DNA of 64,000 nucleotides from a virus. Under the pieces are notes generated by a model. It was not told the origin of the DNA. It saw only the letters and a list, made by a program, of their open reading frames with translations, and ran no database searches. Shown here in pieces: positions 52,766-61,826 of this stretch. Location: the IMG/VR virus record IMGVR_UViG_3300015195_000004, positions 24,710 to 88,709 of that record; one strand, given 5' to 3'. The translations under genes were made by a program, and so were the position numbers. The first letter of the stretch is position 1; every line of letters begins with the position of its first letter.

Positions 52766-52999
52766 ATGACTGAACACATTACCTTAAAAATACTTAATTC
52801 GTCTCTATTACAAACATTTGGCGATATTAATAATACTGCCATTGAACTTAATAAAACAGTTAGGTATTTAAGTGTTAATGGTTCAGATTATACTTGCGGC
52901 ACTTTGACTGTAACTGGATTAGGACTACTGCCTATAAATATAGATGTAGTTAAAGATGAAACGGTTCCAATAGGCTTTGTTAAGGTAATATTTAACTAA
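52766..52999 (+). CDS. Hypothetical protein
   Basis: 77 aa, begins MTEHITLKILNSSLLQT, beta-rich. Directly after the RecA-like gene. Function unknown. Confidence 0.45.
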   Translation: MTEHITLKILNSSLLQTFGDINNTAIELNKTVRYLSVNGSDYTCGTLTVTGLGLLPINIDVVKDETVPIGFVKVIFN

Positions 53000-53385
53000 T
53001 GAGGAATCTAGATTACCCTGAATATGTCGTCAAGTTTATTCTAGAATCTTGGGACGATGTTCAAGAACTTAGATTGAAGTTAACTACTACAATGACTACT
53101 GTCGATTATATCTATCCAAAGGCCGAATGGTTTCTACAAGAGGGTAATACACTCACAAAGAGAGAGCCGCAAAATTCTAGGATTCCTCATAATTCTAACA
53201 ACTTAATCGAAAACCTGTGTGTTATGTTATGCGACATTGAACAAGCACAGAGGAGAATGTTAACAAAAGCAGAAGAAATATCACTAATGGCGGTCTGTAC
53301 TTTCAAGGACCGGGAGTTTACTCCAGAAATTAAAGAAACGGCAGCTATTGCACTCAATAAAATGGTGCAGTACTTAAACAGATAA
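52999..53385 (+). CDS. Hypothetical helical protein
   Basis: 128 aa, begins MRNLDYPEYVVKFILES, mostly helical with a Cys pair in the C-terminal half. Coupled by a TAATG overlap. Function unknown. Confidence 0.5.
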   Translation: MRNLDYPEYVVKFILESWDDVQELRLKLTTTMTTVDYIYPKAEWFLQEGNTLTKREPQNSRIPHNSNNLIENLCVMLCDIEQAQRRMLTKAEEISLMAVCTFKDREFTPEIKETAAIALNKMVQYLNR

Positions 53386-54032
53386 TGATTATTATACCAC
53401 GAACTGATTATATAGAATACACAAACTCAGGGCGTTCTTTAAGTAAAGAATTCTACTGCCTGTCTTTAAAGAAGAAGTTTGAAGTAATTGCCCAAATGGA
53501 GTTGGAGGAGTTGATTCCTAGAGACTATAAGCTTCTAGATAAACTAATTTTGGCAGTACTTCAGCACAGCCCTAAGTCTTCTATTAAGGATCATCCTGTG
53601 AATAAGGAACGTAAGATTAGGCCTGAAGCTAAGGCGGCAGACCTTAATGAACTAAACCTAAATATACAATTAGCTATGGATGAAGAAATTAATACACACG
53701 AAGACGCGGTTGATTTGCGAATAAACAATGTATTAATACAGCGTAGAGCTAAAAAAGCAGAAGATGTACTTAATAAAGACTGGTCTGAAGAAGTTACATA
53801 TACACAAGAACAGATTGATGTTCTTAAAGGTACTGAATGCACCAGGAAACGCCCTATAGATGACAGAGGGTTTAGTATAGCTGAAGGTTCAGTATTCAAT
53901 CACTGCCAAACTTATGAAGAATTAATGTCTCAGGCTGGAGCAATACTTACCCGTCCTGAAATGTATTTCGGCACTAAAGATAGTTATGAAGATGAACCAG
54001 ATTATGTAAAAGCTAAGGAAATACTTAATTAA
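53385..54032 (+). CDS. Hypothetical replication-module protein
   Basis: 215 aa, begins MIIIPRTDYIEYTNSG. Charged, helical, with a basic middle (QRRAKKAEDVLNKDWSEE) and acidic C-terminus. It lies between RecA-like and exonuclease genes, so a DNA-metabolism factor is plausible. Confidence 0.5.
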   Translation: MIIIPRTDYIEYTNSGRSLSKEFYCLSLKKKFEVIAQMELEELIPRDYKLLDKLILAVLQHSPKSSIKDHPVNKERKIRPEAKAADLNELNLNIQLAMDEEINTHEDAVDLRINNVLIQRRAKKAEDVLNKDWSEEVTYTQEQIDVLKGTECTRKRPIDDRGFSIAEGSVFNHCQTYEELMSQAGAILTRPEMYFGTKDSYEDEPDYVKAKEILN

Positions 54033-54808
54033 TGTCAGTTGCAACTACCAGTAACTATAAGATACTCTTTTATGACATCGAAACGTCTCCTAACCTTGGA
54101 TGGATTTGGGGTAAGTGGGAACAAAACGCAATGGGGTTTGAATCTGAATGGTACATCCTATCCTTCAGTTACAAGTTCGCAGGCGAGAAGAAGATACACA
54201 CCTACTCCCTTCCTGACTTCAAAGGCTATGATAAGGACCCAGAGAATGACAAAGAGATTTGTGCGAAGTTATGGGAGATTATGGATAGTGCTGATCTAGT
54301 TGTAGGGCACAATTCTGATAATTTTGACAATAAAAAAGCTAGTGCGCGATTCTTCTTCCACAACTTCCCACCGCCGTCTCCTTACAAAACTGTGGATACC
54401 TTAAAGATTGCTAGGCGACACTTTGCATTTACATCAAATAAGCTAACTGACTTGTGCCAACATTTAGGTATCGGGAAAAAGGTAAAGACTGGCGGATTCG
54501 ATCTTTGGCTTGGATGTATAAACGGCGATGCTAAATCTTGGGCATTGATGCGTAAGTATAACGCTATGGATATAACCCTTCTAGAAGGGCTCTATGAACG
54601 GCTTAAGTGTTGGGCCACTAATCACCCCAATATCAACTTGCAGGCATCTAAGGACCACCAGTGCCCCGTCTGTGCCTCTACTAAAACTGTCCGCAGAGGA
54701 TGGAGTAACCTCATATCCTATAGGGCAGAAAGATGGAGATGCTCAGATTGTGGGAAATGGTCCCAGGGCAAGCGGGAAAAAATTAAATCCCAGTTGTTGA
54801 AAGCATAA
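54032..54808 (+). CDS. DEDD 3'-5' exonuclease with zinc ribbon
   Basis: 258 aa. Exo I: ILFYDIETSPN. Exo II: LVVGHNSDNFD. Exo III: YNAMDITLLEGLY, giving the D-E, D and Y...D pattern of RNase H-like exonucleases (RNase_H_2/DnaQ relatives). The last 60 residues hold CPVCASTK and CSDCGKWSQG, a zinc ribbon. It probably proofreads or trims DNA. Confidence 0.75.
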   Translation: MSVATTSNYKILFYDIETSPNLGWIWGKWEQNAMGFESEWYILSFSYKFAGEKKIHTYSLPDFKGYDKDPENDKEICAKLWEIMDSADLVVGHNSDNFDNKKASARFFFHNFPPPSPYKTVDTLKIARRHFAFTSNKLTDLCQHLGIGKKVKTGGFDLWLGCINGDAKSWALMRKYNAMDITLLEGLYERLKCWATNHPNINLQASKDHQCPVCASTKTVRRGWSNLISYRAERWRCSDCGKWSQGKREKIKSQLLKA

Positions 54809-54810
54809 TA

Positions 54811-54993
54811 ATGTTCTTTAATACAGACTTCACTAATCACCTCTGTTATATGTGTCAGCAAACCTGTAATGTCTCTGATTCACGAGAACTGCATATAGCA
54901 GATAAGCAGTTGGAATTTCATTCTTCCTGCTTGGACCTGTATATAAGCCTAATGAGGATAGGTCTTGTAGACAAAGAAAAGCCTCAGACTTAG
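54811..54993 (+). CDS. Zinc-binding micro-protein
   Basis: 60 aa. LCYMCQQTCN with EFHSSCLDLYI gives C-x2-C-x3-C and H-x2-C, a LIM/treble-clef-like pattern. Coupled to the exonuclease gene. Function unknown. Confidence 0.55.
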   Translation: MFFNTDFTNHLCYMCQQTCNVSDSRELHIADKQLEFHSSCLDLYISLMRIGLVDKEKPQT

Positions 54994-55022
54994 TTGACAA
55001 ACCCACAGAAATATAGCATAAT
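54994..55022 (+). promoter_or_regulatory. Sigma70-type promoter
   Basis: TTGACA (54994-54999), 17-bp spacer, CATAAT (55017-55022). The ATG at 55033 is preceded by GAGGATA. Confidence 0.65.
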
Positions 55023-55032
55023 AGAGGATAAT

Positions 55033-55227
55033 ATGAATAAAGAAACAATTCAGATTTTGTTACCTGCTACAGTAGCACCATTAATCGAAGAAACGGGCAT
55101 GGGTTTCGTTAAATTTTCAATAACAGAATCATATAAAGTAGATAATGAGGCAACGGCTAGTTGTTTAGAAAGAGTTGCCGAATTCCTAAGAGCTTCTAAA
55201 AATACGAATGGAGAACCAGTAACTTGA
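55033..55227 (+). CDS. 64-aa hypothetical protein
   Basis: MNKETIQILLPATVAPL start; a longer TTG frame inside the -35 box is rejected. Beta and helix mix, ending KNTNGEPVT. TTGA overlap with the next gene. Confidence 0.5.
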   Translation: MNKETIQILLPATVAPLIEETGMGFVKFSITESYKVDNEATASCLERVAEFLRASKNTNGEPVT

Positions 55228-56003
55228 ATCTAGAAAATCTAGTAAACAGTCTTAGTCCTAACGATTTTAAGTCGGACCCTTTTGGACGTACGGATAAGAA
55301 TAAAGTAGCATTACAAGTCCTCAAAGACCCAGGTATTGCCATTCGTAAGCTTTATAGCCTTGGGGTTCCATTTGCGATAACGATAGTTAATTCGGGCCGC
55401 ACAGGACAAGGAATTGCATATGTATCAGTTAATGTGGCACTAACTATTGGCAGTCAAACATATACAATGCCCGGATCATCAGAAGGCGAAACTCCCAACC
55501 ACGGCATTGCTGGAGTACAGCTTCAGGCAATTAATAATGCCCTTCTTCGTAACTTCCGCATGGCGGAGTTTCAATATGGAGAAATTGAAGATTCTACACC
55601 TATTGTTTCAGTAATTCCCCCTAACCTCATCCAGGTAGCTACGCCTGCTCCTCAGGTTGTAGTTAATGTGCCCATTCCTACCACACAAGCCCCACAATCG
55701 GCTGTACAGGAAGCTCCAGCACCAGTAGCACATACATCAAATGGACGCTTCGGAGCGAAGCCAGCAGGCCTTACACCAGCAAGCAAGGGCAAGTCAGGCA
55801 AACCCTTCCCAGAGTGGACTGGAGAACTAAAGTTTAAGTCCGGTAAACATATCGGAGTAATGTATAAAGATGTTCCAATTGACTACTTGCAATTCTTAGC
55901 TAATACAGCAACGCCGCTAGAAACGGCCATTAAGGAGCTAAATAGACGTTTGGTCGCTCAAGGAACACCAGAAGTAGAACTACAGAACCAACAGGCTTGG
56001 TAA
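55224..56003 (+). CDS. ssDNA-annealing or binding protein candidate
   Basis: 259 aa from a TTG start with GGAGA upstream. First half: GIAYVSVNVALTIGSQ, then AINNALLRNFRMAEF, loosely like Rad52/Sak-type annealing cores. A Pro/Ala-rich linker (QVVVNVPIPTTQAPQ) follows. The end (KSGKHIGVMYKDVPIDYLQF) is a common phage replication-module motif. Annealing is inferred; a plain ssDNA-binding role is an alternative. Confidence 0.5.
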   Translation: MNLENLVNSLSPNDFKSDPFGRTDKNKVALQVLKDPGIAIRKLYSLGVPFAITIVNSGRTGQGIAYVSVNVALTIGSQTYTMPGSSEGETPNHGIAGVQLQAINNALLRNFRMAEFQYGEIEDSTPIVSVIPPNLIQVATPAPQVVVNVPIPTTQAPQSAVQEAPAPVAHTSNGRFGAKPAGLTPASKGKSGKPFPEWTGELKFKSGKHIGVMYKDVPIDYLQFLANTATPLETAIKELNRRLVAQGTPEVELQNQQAW

Positions 56004-56008
56004 ACTAA

Positions 56009-56659
56009 ATGAAAGTTCTGGACAATGGACATCTAGAAGTTGTTGACTCTATGGGCAATGATCTTACAACAGTTAATGCCGCAAGAGTTTCAATGGGGAA
56101 ATCTTCAGACGAATTCTCAGAAAAAGATGCTAAACTCATTAAATATTTAGCAGAACACAATCACACATCCCCTTTTAGGCATTCTTTTATTAGTTTTAGG
56201 TGGAAGGCCCCTATTTCGGTCCAAAGACAGGTATTTACTCACCACCAAGGCATTTCTTCTAATAGCGAAAGTTCTAGATATATTGAAATAAATGAAGAAT
56301 TTTATGTCCCTGAAATAATGCGTTCGCAATCTAAGAATAATAAACAAGGCTCAGGAGAACCTTTAGACACAATTAGTCATATTTTATCTAAATGTATGTA
56401 CTTAAAAGCGTGTGAAACTTCTTTTCAACAATACACGAAAATGTTAGACTATGGAGTAGCTAGGGAACAGGCGAGAGATGTTCTTCCTATGTGTACATAT
56501 GTGTCCTGGTACTGGACTGCTAGCCTTCAGGCTATAGCACACTTTATTAACCTAAGAAGCGGCGAAGGTTCACAATGGGAAATAAATCAATATGCCGATG
56601 CTATGAAGATATTGACACATGAACTATTTCCTATAAGTTTGGAGGCATTACTAAAGTGA
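56009..56659 (+). CDS. thyX: Flavin-dependent thymidylate synthase with HHQ motif
   Basis: 216 aa. NHTSPFRHSFISFRWKAPIS and SSNSESSRYIEINEEFYVP are ThyX signatures. The canonical RHR-x7-S motif reads HHQ (residues 78-80) with x7 then Ser88. The C-terminal helix (REQARDVLPMCTYVSWYW) is the NADPH/dUMP region. It makes dTMP from dUMP without folate oxidation. Works with the dCMP deaminase and RNR. Confidence 0.85.
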   Translation: MKVLDNGHLEVVDSMGNDLTTVNAARVSMGKSSDEFSEKDAKLIKYLAEHNHTSPFRHSFISFRWKAPISVQRQVFTHHQGISSNSESSRYIEINEEFYVPEIMRSQSKNNKQGSGEPLDTISHILSKCMYLKACETSFQQYTKMLDYGVAREQARDVLPMCTYVSWYWTASLQAIAHFINLRSGEGSQWEINQYADAMKILTHELFPISLEALLK

Positions 56660-56859
56660 TTTATAATTTTAAGGAAAGATTCTTTATTAAACACTTAGAA
56701 GACTTATTAGGTAACTTGTCAGTAAGATCATTTAACTACGGCCATGCCAGTATAACCCACCATTCAGTTGACCTCTTAGTATTGAATGCAGTAGAAGACT
56801 TAGTAGAATTAATTAGACAGTATAAAGAATATCAAGAAGACACGTATGGTAAGAATTAA
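56656..56859 (+). CDS. 67-aa hypothetical protein
   Basis: Begins MIYNFKERFFIKHLEDL, helical, ends YQEDTYGKN. Overlaps the thyX stop. Function unknown. Confidence 0.5.
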   Translation: MIYNFKERFFIKHLEDLLGNLSVRSFNYGHASITHHSVDLLVLNAVEDLVELIRQYKEYQEDTYGKN

Positions 56860-56861
56860 CT

Positions 56862-57413
56862 ATGAGAATTCTAGGAATTGATCCTGGCAAAACAAATATG
56901 GCCTTATGTTTATTGACAGATGCCCCTTCTTCATTTGGAGAATTTACATTCCAAACTTGGAAACTTAAGGCTATAGATCATGATATTAATGCATTCCGGT
57001 TGCATGATTTAGATATGCAATTAAATAGCTGTATCCCCAAAGATATTGACTTGATTGTACACGAAGGAATAGCATTTGGAGAGAAGTTTGGTGTTGCTGA
57101 ATCGGGAATGGTACAGTATATCATACAATCTAATGCAATAGAGAATAATATCAAATTTATAACCATCGCTTCTGCAACGATGAAGAGATTTCTACAGATT
57201 GTAACTCCAAAAGGTGGCAAATCTAAAGGCAAGACCGATCTTGCTTTAGCAGTTTATAAAAAGTGGCAACTTGATTTCCCTTCTCAAGATGAAACAGATT
57301 CCTTTATTCTTGCACAACTCGGTATGGCTGTACTTAAGAACGAATTTATATTAACTGCGCCGAAGAAAGCTGTAAAGAAATCTCGTAAAAAGATGGAGAA
57401 GGTACTTGAGTAA
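56862..57413 (+). CDS. RuvC-like Holliday junction resolvase
   Basis: 183 aa. MRILGIDPGKTNMALCLL (Asp7), LIVHEGIAFGEKFGV (Glu) and SQDETDSFILAQLGM (Asp) form the RNase H-like acidic triad of RuvC. The basic KSKGKTDLALAVYKKW region fits. It resolves branched DNA before packaging or recombination. Confidence 0.8.
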   Translation: MRILGIDPGKTNMALCLLTDAPSSFGEFTFQTWKLKAIDHDINAFRLHDLDMQLNSCIPKDIDLIVHEGIAFGEKFGVAESGMVQYIIQSNAIENNIKFITIASATMKRFLQIVTPKGGKSKGKTDLALAVYKKWQLDFPSQDETDSFILAQLGMAVLKNEFILTAPKKAVKKSRKKMEKVLE

Positions 57414-57428
57414 ATGGAGGCATTTGCT

Positions 57429-59537
57429 ATGATAACGAGTGAGCTAGTGCCTTTACCTGGGTTTGATTTGCCTATAAAGAAAACCAGCAAAAAGAGAGAA
57501 CCTAAAGAGAAGGTTATTTCTACTGATCCTAAGAAGAAAAAGGGATTAATTTTCACCCTCAACAAGCCTACTAAAGCTAAACTAGAAAGTACTGAAAAAG
57601 AGGTTTTGGAGAGCTTTGGTGGCACTTTACCACCAAACTATCACATTGTACAGACTCTGCATGAACTAGGCCTCCTAGCCCGTTCTATAGCTCAATGGGG
57701 GTACATGAGTTGGGATACTGAGACAAGCGGACTAGACCCTTGGAGAGATGAGCTATACTGCGTTTCCTTATGGGTTAATGGAGAAGGATACCTAATTAAT
57801 TTTAGTCATCCTGATTTGCCGAAAATTGATAAAGAGACATTTAAACTGATTGTGGGTTCTTACTTTTCTGATGGCACAGGACAATACACTTTTAACGGGA
57901 AATTTGACGGGCACTTCCTAGAAGAACAGGCTTCTATACCTGTTGGATATATTAATTTTGATTCTTACGCAGCTTCTTGGTTCTTAGACGAGAATCTTCC
58001 TTCCGGCAAGCGTAAGCTAAAGCCCTTATGTGAATCGTGGTTAGGCGAGAAGACCTTAGGCACCTATACTGATGCCTTTGGTAACTTAGCCTGGATTCTA
58101 GTGCCTGGTAAGTTGGCAGCATACTATGCTATTAAAGACGCAGAACTGCATTATAAACTAGCAATGTATTCAGAAGAAGAAATGAAGAAGCATCCTAAGT
58201 CTCATAAGAATTTTCATGAAGTAGAGATGCCGATTTATAACATATTCTTTGAAACTGAGCGTGATGGATTACCTATTGTTGAAGAGGAATTAGATAAACT
58301 ACAAGAATTCTTAGGCAATAAGGTAATTGCTCTTAAAGCTGAGATGAACGCTATGCTCCAGGCTGAAGGCATTACTCCTCCTGAGAACTGGGCATCTAAT
58401 GACCAAGTAGCAGAAATCTTCTATGGTCCTCTGAAACTACCAGTACTGAAGAAAACAGCCAAATCTGGTAAGCCTGCTTTAGATAAGCCCACATACGAAA
58501 AACTAGAGGCCTATCATCCCATTGTTCCCTTATTCATGGACTATAAGAATACAGAGAAACAGCACGGGACCTTTGTAGGTGGCATTAAGAATGCTATGGT
58601 AGACGGTAAGATACATCCCGGACTTAAAACCACAGGTGCTGAATCGACTCGTTCTTCTTCAGGAGACCCCTTTAATATGCAGAATGTGCCTGCTAAGGGT
58701 GACAGGGGAGGGGAAATAAGAAATGTATTTACATGCCCAGAAGATTATTATATTGTATCTATAGATTATTCAGGACAAGAACTAAGGATTCAGGCTTGCT
58801 TATCTGGAGACCCTGCTCTAACAAATTCTGCATTATCTAATACATATTATTCAGAAACTGCCGCACTAGCGTATGGGGGGCATCATACAGACTATACTAA
58901 GCATGGAGAAAAGGGACTATTAAGAGATAAGGGTAAGGCCTGTATTTTAGCAAAAAATTACGGTGCCAGGGCCAAGAAACTTGCAGCTATATTAGGTATT
59001 TCGATTGATAGAACAGAGAAGTTTGAGGCAGACTTTGCTAAAAAATACTGGAAATATGACAAATGGGTAGAATCTGAGAAAACTAAATCCCACAATCAAC
59101 CCCTAGAGAACTTTGACGGCAGGCAACGCAGGTGTGATTATTCTCAGTTTGATAAGACATTCCAGATTTGGGGGTTAGAAAGATCAGCCATTAGTTTTCT
59201 CGTGCAGGGTAGTGCTGCCGGGCAACTTAAGCGAGCACAGCTTCTTTGTTATAATCATTTAAAGAAAAAGGTATATAAATCTAAGGTAAAGTTCCCCATT
59301 CATGATGAAATTATGTTCTGGATACACAAGGATGAACTATTCGATACACTAATTATTCAGGAAATTCAATATATAATGCAAAACTGTTGCCCAGAGTTAA
59401 CTATCGAATTTCAGACAACTGTCGAAATCCAAAAACGCTGGGGAAAAGTAATACACTTAGAATCTCCTGATCCGACATTAATTATAGAGCAGGAAATCAT
59501 CGAAACACCCCTTGACCCCTCTCTAGAAGTGTGGTAG
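57429..59537 (+). CDS. Family A DNA polymerase with 3'-5' exonuclease
   Basis: 702 aa from the ATG preceded by GGAGG at 57417; an ATG at 57414 is less favoured. N-terminal exonuclease: YMSWDTETSGLDP, FNGKFDGHFL and YYAIKDAEL. Polymerase: motif A YIVSIDYSGQELRIQ, motif B RDKGKACILAKNYGARA, motif C FPIHDEIMF. No 5' nuclease domain. This is the replicative polymerase of many phages with this module. Confidence 0.85.
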   Translation: MITSELVPLPGFDLPIKKTSKKREPKEKVISTDPKKKKGLIFTLNKPTKAKLESTEKEVLESFGGTLPPNYHIVQTLHELGLLARSIAQWGYMSWDTETSGLDPWRDELYCVSLWVNGEGYLINFSHPDLPKIDKETFKLIVGSYFSDGTGQYTFNGKFDGHFLEEQASIPVGYINFDSYAASWFLDENLPSGKRKLKPLCESWLGEKTLGTYTDAFGNLAWILVPGKLAAYYAIKDAELHYKLAMYSEEEMKKHPKSHKNFHEVEMPIYNIFFETERDGLPIVEEELDKLQEFLGNKVIALKAEMNAMLQAEGITPPENWASNDQVAEIFYGPLKLPVLKKTAKSGKPALDKPTYEKLEAYHPIVPLFMDYKNTEKQHGTFVGGIKNAMVDGKIHPGLKTTGAESTRSSSGDPFNMQNVPAKGDRGGEIRNVFTCPEDYYIVSIDYSGQELRIQACLSGDPALTNSALSNTYYSETAALAYGGHHTDYTKHGEKGLLRDKGKACILAKNYGARAKKLAAILGISIDRTEKFEADFAKKYWKYDKWVESEKTKSHNQPLENFDGRQRRCDYSQFDKTFQIWGLERSAISFLVQGSAAGQLKRAQLLCYNHLKKKVYKSKVKFPIHDEIMFWIHKDELFDTLIIQEIQYIMQNCCPELTIEFQTTVEIQKRWGKVIHLESPDPTLIIEQEIIETPLDPSLEVW

Positions 59538-59540
59538 TAT
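59512..59540 (+). promoter_or_regulatory. Sigma70-type promoter, extended -10, leaderless
   Basis: TTGACC (59512-59517), 17-bp spacer, TGG-TAGTAT (59535-59540). ATG at 59547 is 6 nt beyond. Confidence 0.7.
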
Positions 59541-59546
59541 AGGAAT

Positions 59547-59657
59547 ATGAAGAATGTTAGAGACCATAATCCTTATGACATCCACTGGTCAATATTTGAC
59601 CTCCTAGCATTTTTAACTGTAATTATATACGCTTCTTATACTTTAGGACACAAATGA
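59547..59657 (+). CDS. 36-aa single-pass membrane protein, leaderless
   Basis: MKNVRDHNPYDIHWSIFDL, then a membrane helix (LLAFLTVIIYASYTLG). ATGA overlap with the next gene. Function unknown. Confidence 0.45.
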   Translation: MKNVRDHNPYDIHWSIFDLLAFLTVIIYASYTLGHK

Positions 59658-59848
59658 CAAATATAAAGATAGACGACAAAGACCTCTGTGCTGTTATGTG
59701 TGGTGGATGCCATATGTTTTATTTAGGTAATACTGGGCTAGATTCAGACCCTGTAAAATGTGTCACATACCAAGACTTAGAGGATTTAGGAAAAATCTAT
59801 ATTTGTTCAATGTGCTGGGCCTCCCCTCATGAAAGAAAGTTGAATTAA
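59654..59848 (+). CDS. Zinc-binding micro-protein
   Basis: 64 aa. VMCGGCHMFYLG and YICSMCWASPHERK give two Cys pairs with a His nearby, a zinc-ribbon pattern. Function unknown. Confidence 0.55.
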   Translation: MTNIKIDDKDLCAVMCGGCHMFYLGNTGLDSDPVKCVTYQDLEDLGKIYICSMCWASPHERKLN

Positions 59849-59849
59849 T

Positions 59850-60488
59850 ATGAATGAAGAACAGCCAGTAATTTATGATATTATCCCCGCAGAACCCGTT
59901 CCAGGAATCGAGTACGATTCTCGTAAAAGGGCAAAGGCTATTAGAGAGGCTCAAGTAAGGTCTAGTATTCGTATGCGCGAAGGATTTCGAGTAATAACCA
60001 ATCCTAATGATCCTCGCTTGCACTGCCCTAATAAAGTAGTTAAGAACCCCCAGGACTTTGAAGTAGTTGAAATGTCCCGTACCTTGGTTGCCCTACACCT
60101 CATAGCAGGAGGCGTAGGTTTGGCTGCACCGCAAATAGGCTGGAATGTTAAGGCCTGTGCGATAGCCCTTATGGATGAAAAGGGTCTTCCAACTCACAAC
60201 ACAGTAGTTCTTTATAATCCTCGGATCATAGCGGCAACTTCTGTGGAAGATGACAACATTGAATATCAGGAGGAAGGGTGCCTCTCAGTCCCAGGAGTAA
60301 CGGCTGAAGTGTGCCGCCTGAAAAGCCTACAATTCATTGCGAGCACATTCCAGAAGCCTAAAGAAGAATATTATACTGCTACTGGTTTGTTTGCCCGTTG
60401 CCTAGCCCATGAAGTGGGGCACCTTAAAGGGAAACTATTCCTTGATGAGGCCTATGTTAGGAATGTGAAGAGAGAAGAAGCAAAATGA
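59850..60488 (+). CDS. def: Peptide deformylase
   Basis: 212 aa. All three motifs are present: GVGLAAPQ (88-95), EGCLS (142-146) and HEVGH (187-191), giving Fe/Zn ligands Cys, His, His and catalytic Glu. N-terminal extension of about 60 residues beyond typical phage deformylases. Removes formyl from nascent proteins, helping rapid folding of phage or leaderless-translated products. Start directly follows the zinc protein. Confidence 0.85.
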   Translation: MNEEQPVIYDIIPAEPVPGIEYDSRKRAKAIREAQVRSSIRMREGFRVITNPNDPRLHCPNKVVKNPQDFEVVEMSRTLVALHLIAGGVGLAAPQIGWNVKACAIALMDEKGLPTHNTVVLYNPRIIAATSVEDDNIEYQEEGCLSVPGVTAEVCRLKSLQFIASTFQKPKEEYYTATGLFARCLAHEVGHLKGKLFLDEAYVRNVKREEAK

Positions 60489-60703
60489 GAAGTGTGTGGT
60501 GCGGGACCTGCAGGAAAGATTATAATTTTCCAGGAACAGAATATCCATCTATTTGGATTGACCGACATATTGCAGAGCATGAACGTGAATTTAAGACCAA
60601 TGAAGAAGATTACCAGCATATGAGAGACCTAAAGCCTCTGCACTCTAAGGCCGACATACTTAATAAAGCACACCAAATGATTAATCAAAAGGATTCAAAA
60701 TGA
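60485..60703 (+). CDS. Cys/His zinc-finger-like protein
   Basis: 72 aa. MRSVWCGTCRKDYNFPG with IDRHIAEHEREF is a C2H2-like finger, then a charged helix. ATGA overlap. Function unknown. Confidence 0.5.
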   Translation: MRSVWCGTCRKDYNFPGTEYPSIWIDRHIAEHEREFKTNEEDYQHMRDLKPLHSKADILNKAHQMINQKDSK

Positions 60704-61014
60704 GCATTCCTTGTAATAACTACCCACGTGAGGGATATTATGCCCCTAAGGCTCCTGAAGGATTAAAAGATACTGATGTATCTAAGTTTAGTTTTGCTGG
60801 AACAAGAACTAGGGAACTACCAGGAGACATTGCCTATGATTCCTCTCTGCAAGAGGACTTGATGGCTAATCTAGAGAATCTCTTTGATGACGCATACAGT
60901 ATTGGTGAATGGAATAACCACATGCCTTCACTAGACAAAGAAAAGATACTTAAAGAATATTGTGAATCTATACAGAATGTAATATTGTTAGCAGTTAGGA
61001 ATAATCTACCTTGA
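60700..61014 (+). CDS. Hypothetical protein
   Basis: 104 aa, begins MSIPCNNYPREGYYAPK, helical C-terminus. ATGA overlaps on both sides (TTGA downstream). Function unknown. Confidence 0.5.
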   Translation: MSIPCNNYPREGYYAPKAPEGLKDTDVSKFSFAGTRTRELPGDIAYDSSLQEDLMANLENLFDDAYSIGEWNNHMPSLDKEKILKEYCESIQNVILLAVRNNLP

Positions 61015-61826
61015 GTAATATTATAGGCACTCCAAAGAACAGAACCTCTATCCTAGCAGATATGGAAGTTATTGCCCAAACGCACTTTGGTAAAGAGTTA
61101 GACACTAAGTTCTTCCCTTTTTTAGCTGAGATAGTTCGTTATCTGCCTGCAACTACATTTAATGCCATTTCTGATTCCGATACTGGAGTAGTTAGCTTCT
61201 CAGGTCCTGTTGAGTATAAAGGCGAAGAGACTGAGGATTCAGTAACTCCTCTTATTGAGGATATTTTAGTTGTCCATCAAAATGCACCTCTTCATATCCC
61301 CCTGTCTATCCTCTTCTCCTCTACAGGAGGAGATTTAGACGGCGGGTTAGCTATTATGGGAGCTATTCAGTACGCTAGACATGGAGGAAGACAAGTACAT
61401 ATTCATGTAACAGGTTCTGCTATGTCAATGGGGCACCAAATATTACAATCTGCCGATCTTCGTACCATGGAGCCTAATGCATGTTTAATGCTACATGAAA
61501 TGGCGTGGAATATTGGCAATAGTACAGTAACTGAGCATGCTATGGAAGCGGCAGCAGGGCTCAAACTGATGAAGACCTTTATTGAACTTTGGACCATAAG
61601 AACCGGCAAACCGTATGAATATTGGGCAGAGAAGATTAAACACAAGGATGCTTATTATTCCGCTAAAGAGGCTTTGGAAGAAGGGCTAATAGACCAAATT
61701 ATAGAATGGAAGCCCTATAAAGCCCCTCTTTATGTTCCAGTTCCGGTAAAGGTTAAGAAGCCTAGGATTCCTAAAGTGAAGAAGGCCGAAGTAGTTAATA
61801 TAGGTACCGATGTTGGAACCATTTGA
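61011..61826 (+). CDS. ClpP-like serine protease
   Basis: 271 aa from a TTG start. SSTGGDLDGGLAIMG, then VTGSAMSMGHQILQSAD (catalytic Ser), PNACLMLHEM (catalytic His) and KEALEEGLIDQIIEW match ClpP. The gene lies in the replication module and not beside the capsid, so a host-remodelling or regulatory protease is more likely than a prohead protease. Confidence 0.8.
   Translation: MSNIIGTPKNRTSILADMEVIAQTHFGKELDTKFFPFLAEIVRYLPATTFNAISDSDTGVVSFSGPVEYKGEETEDSVTPLIEDILVVHQNAPLHIPLSILFSSTGGDLDGGLAIMGAIQYARHGGRQVHIHVTGSAMSMGHQILQSADLRTMEPNACLMLHEMAWNIGNSTVTEHAMEAAAGLKLMKTFIELWTIRTGKPYEYWAEKIKHKDAYYSAKEALEEGLIDQIIEWKPYKAPLYVPVPVKVKKPRIPKVKKAEVVNIGTDVGTI

Noticed and set aside
54994-55032. TTG start extending the 55033 gene
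   Set aside because: The TTG is in the -35 box; the ATG has GAGG upstream.
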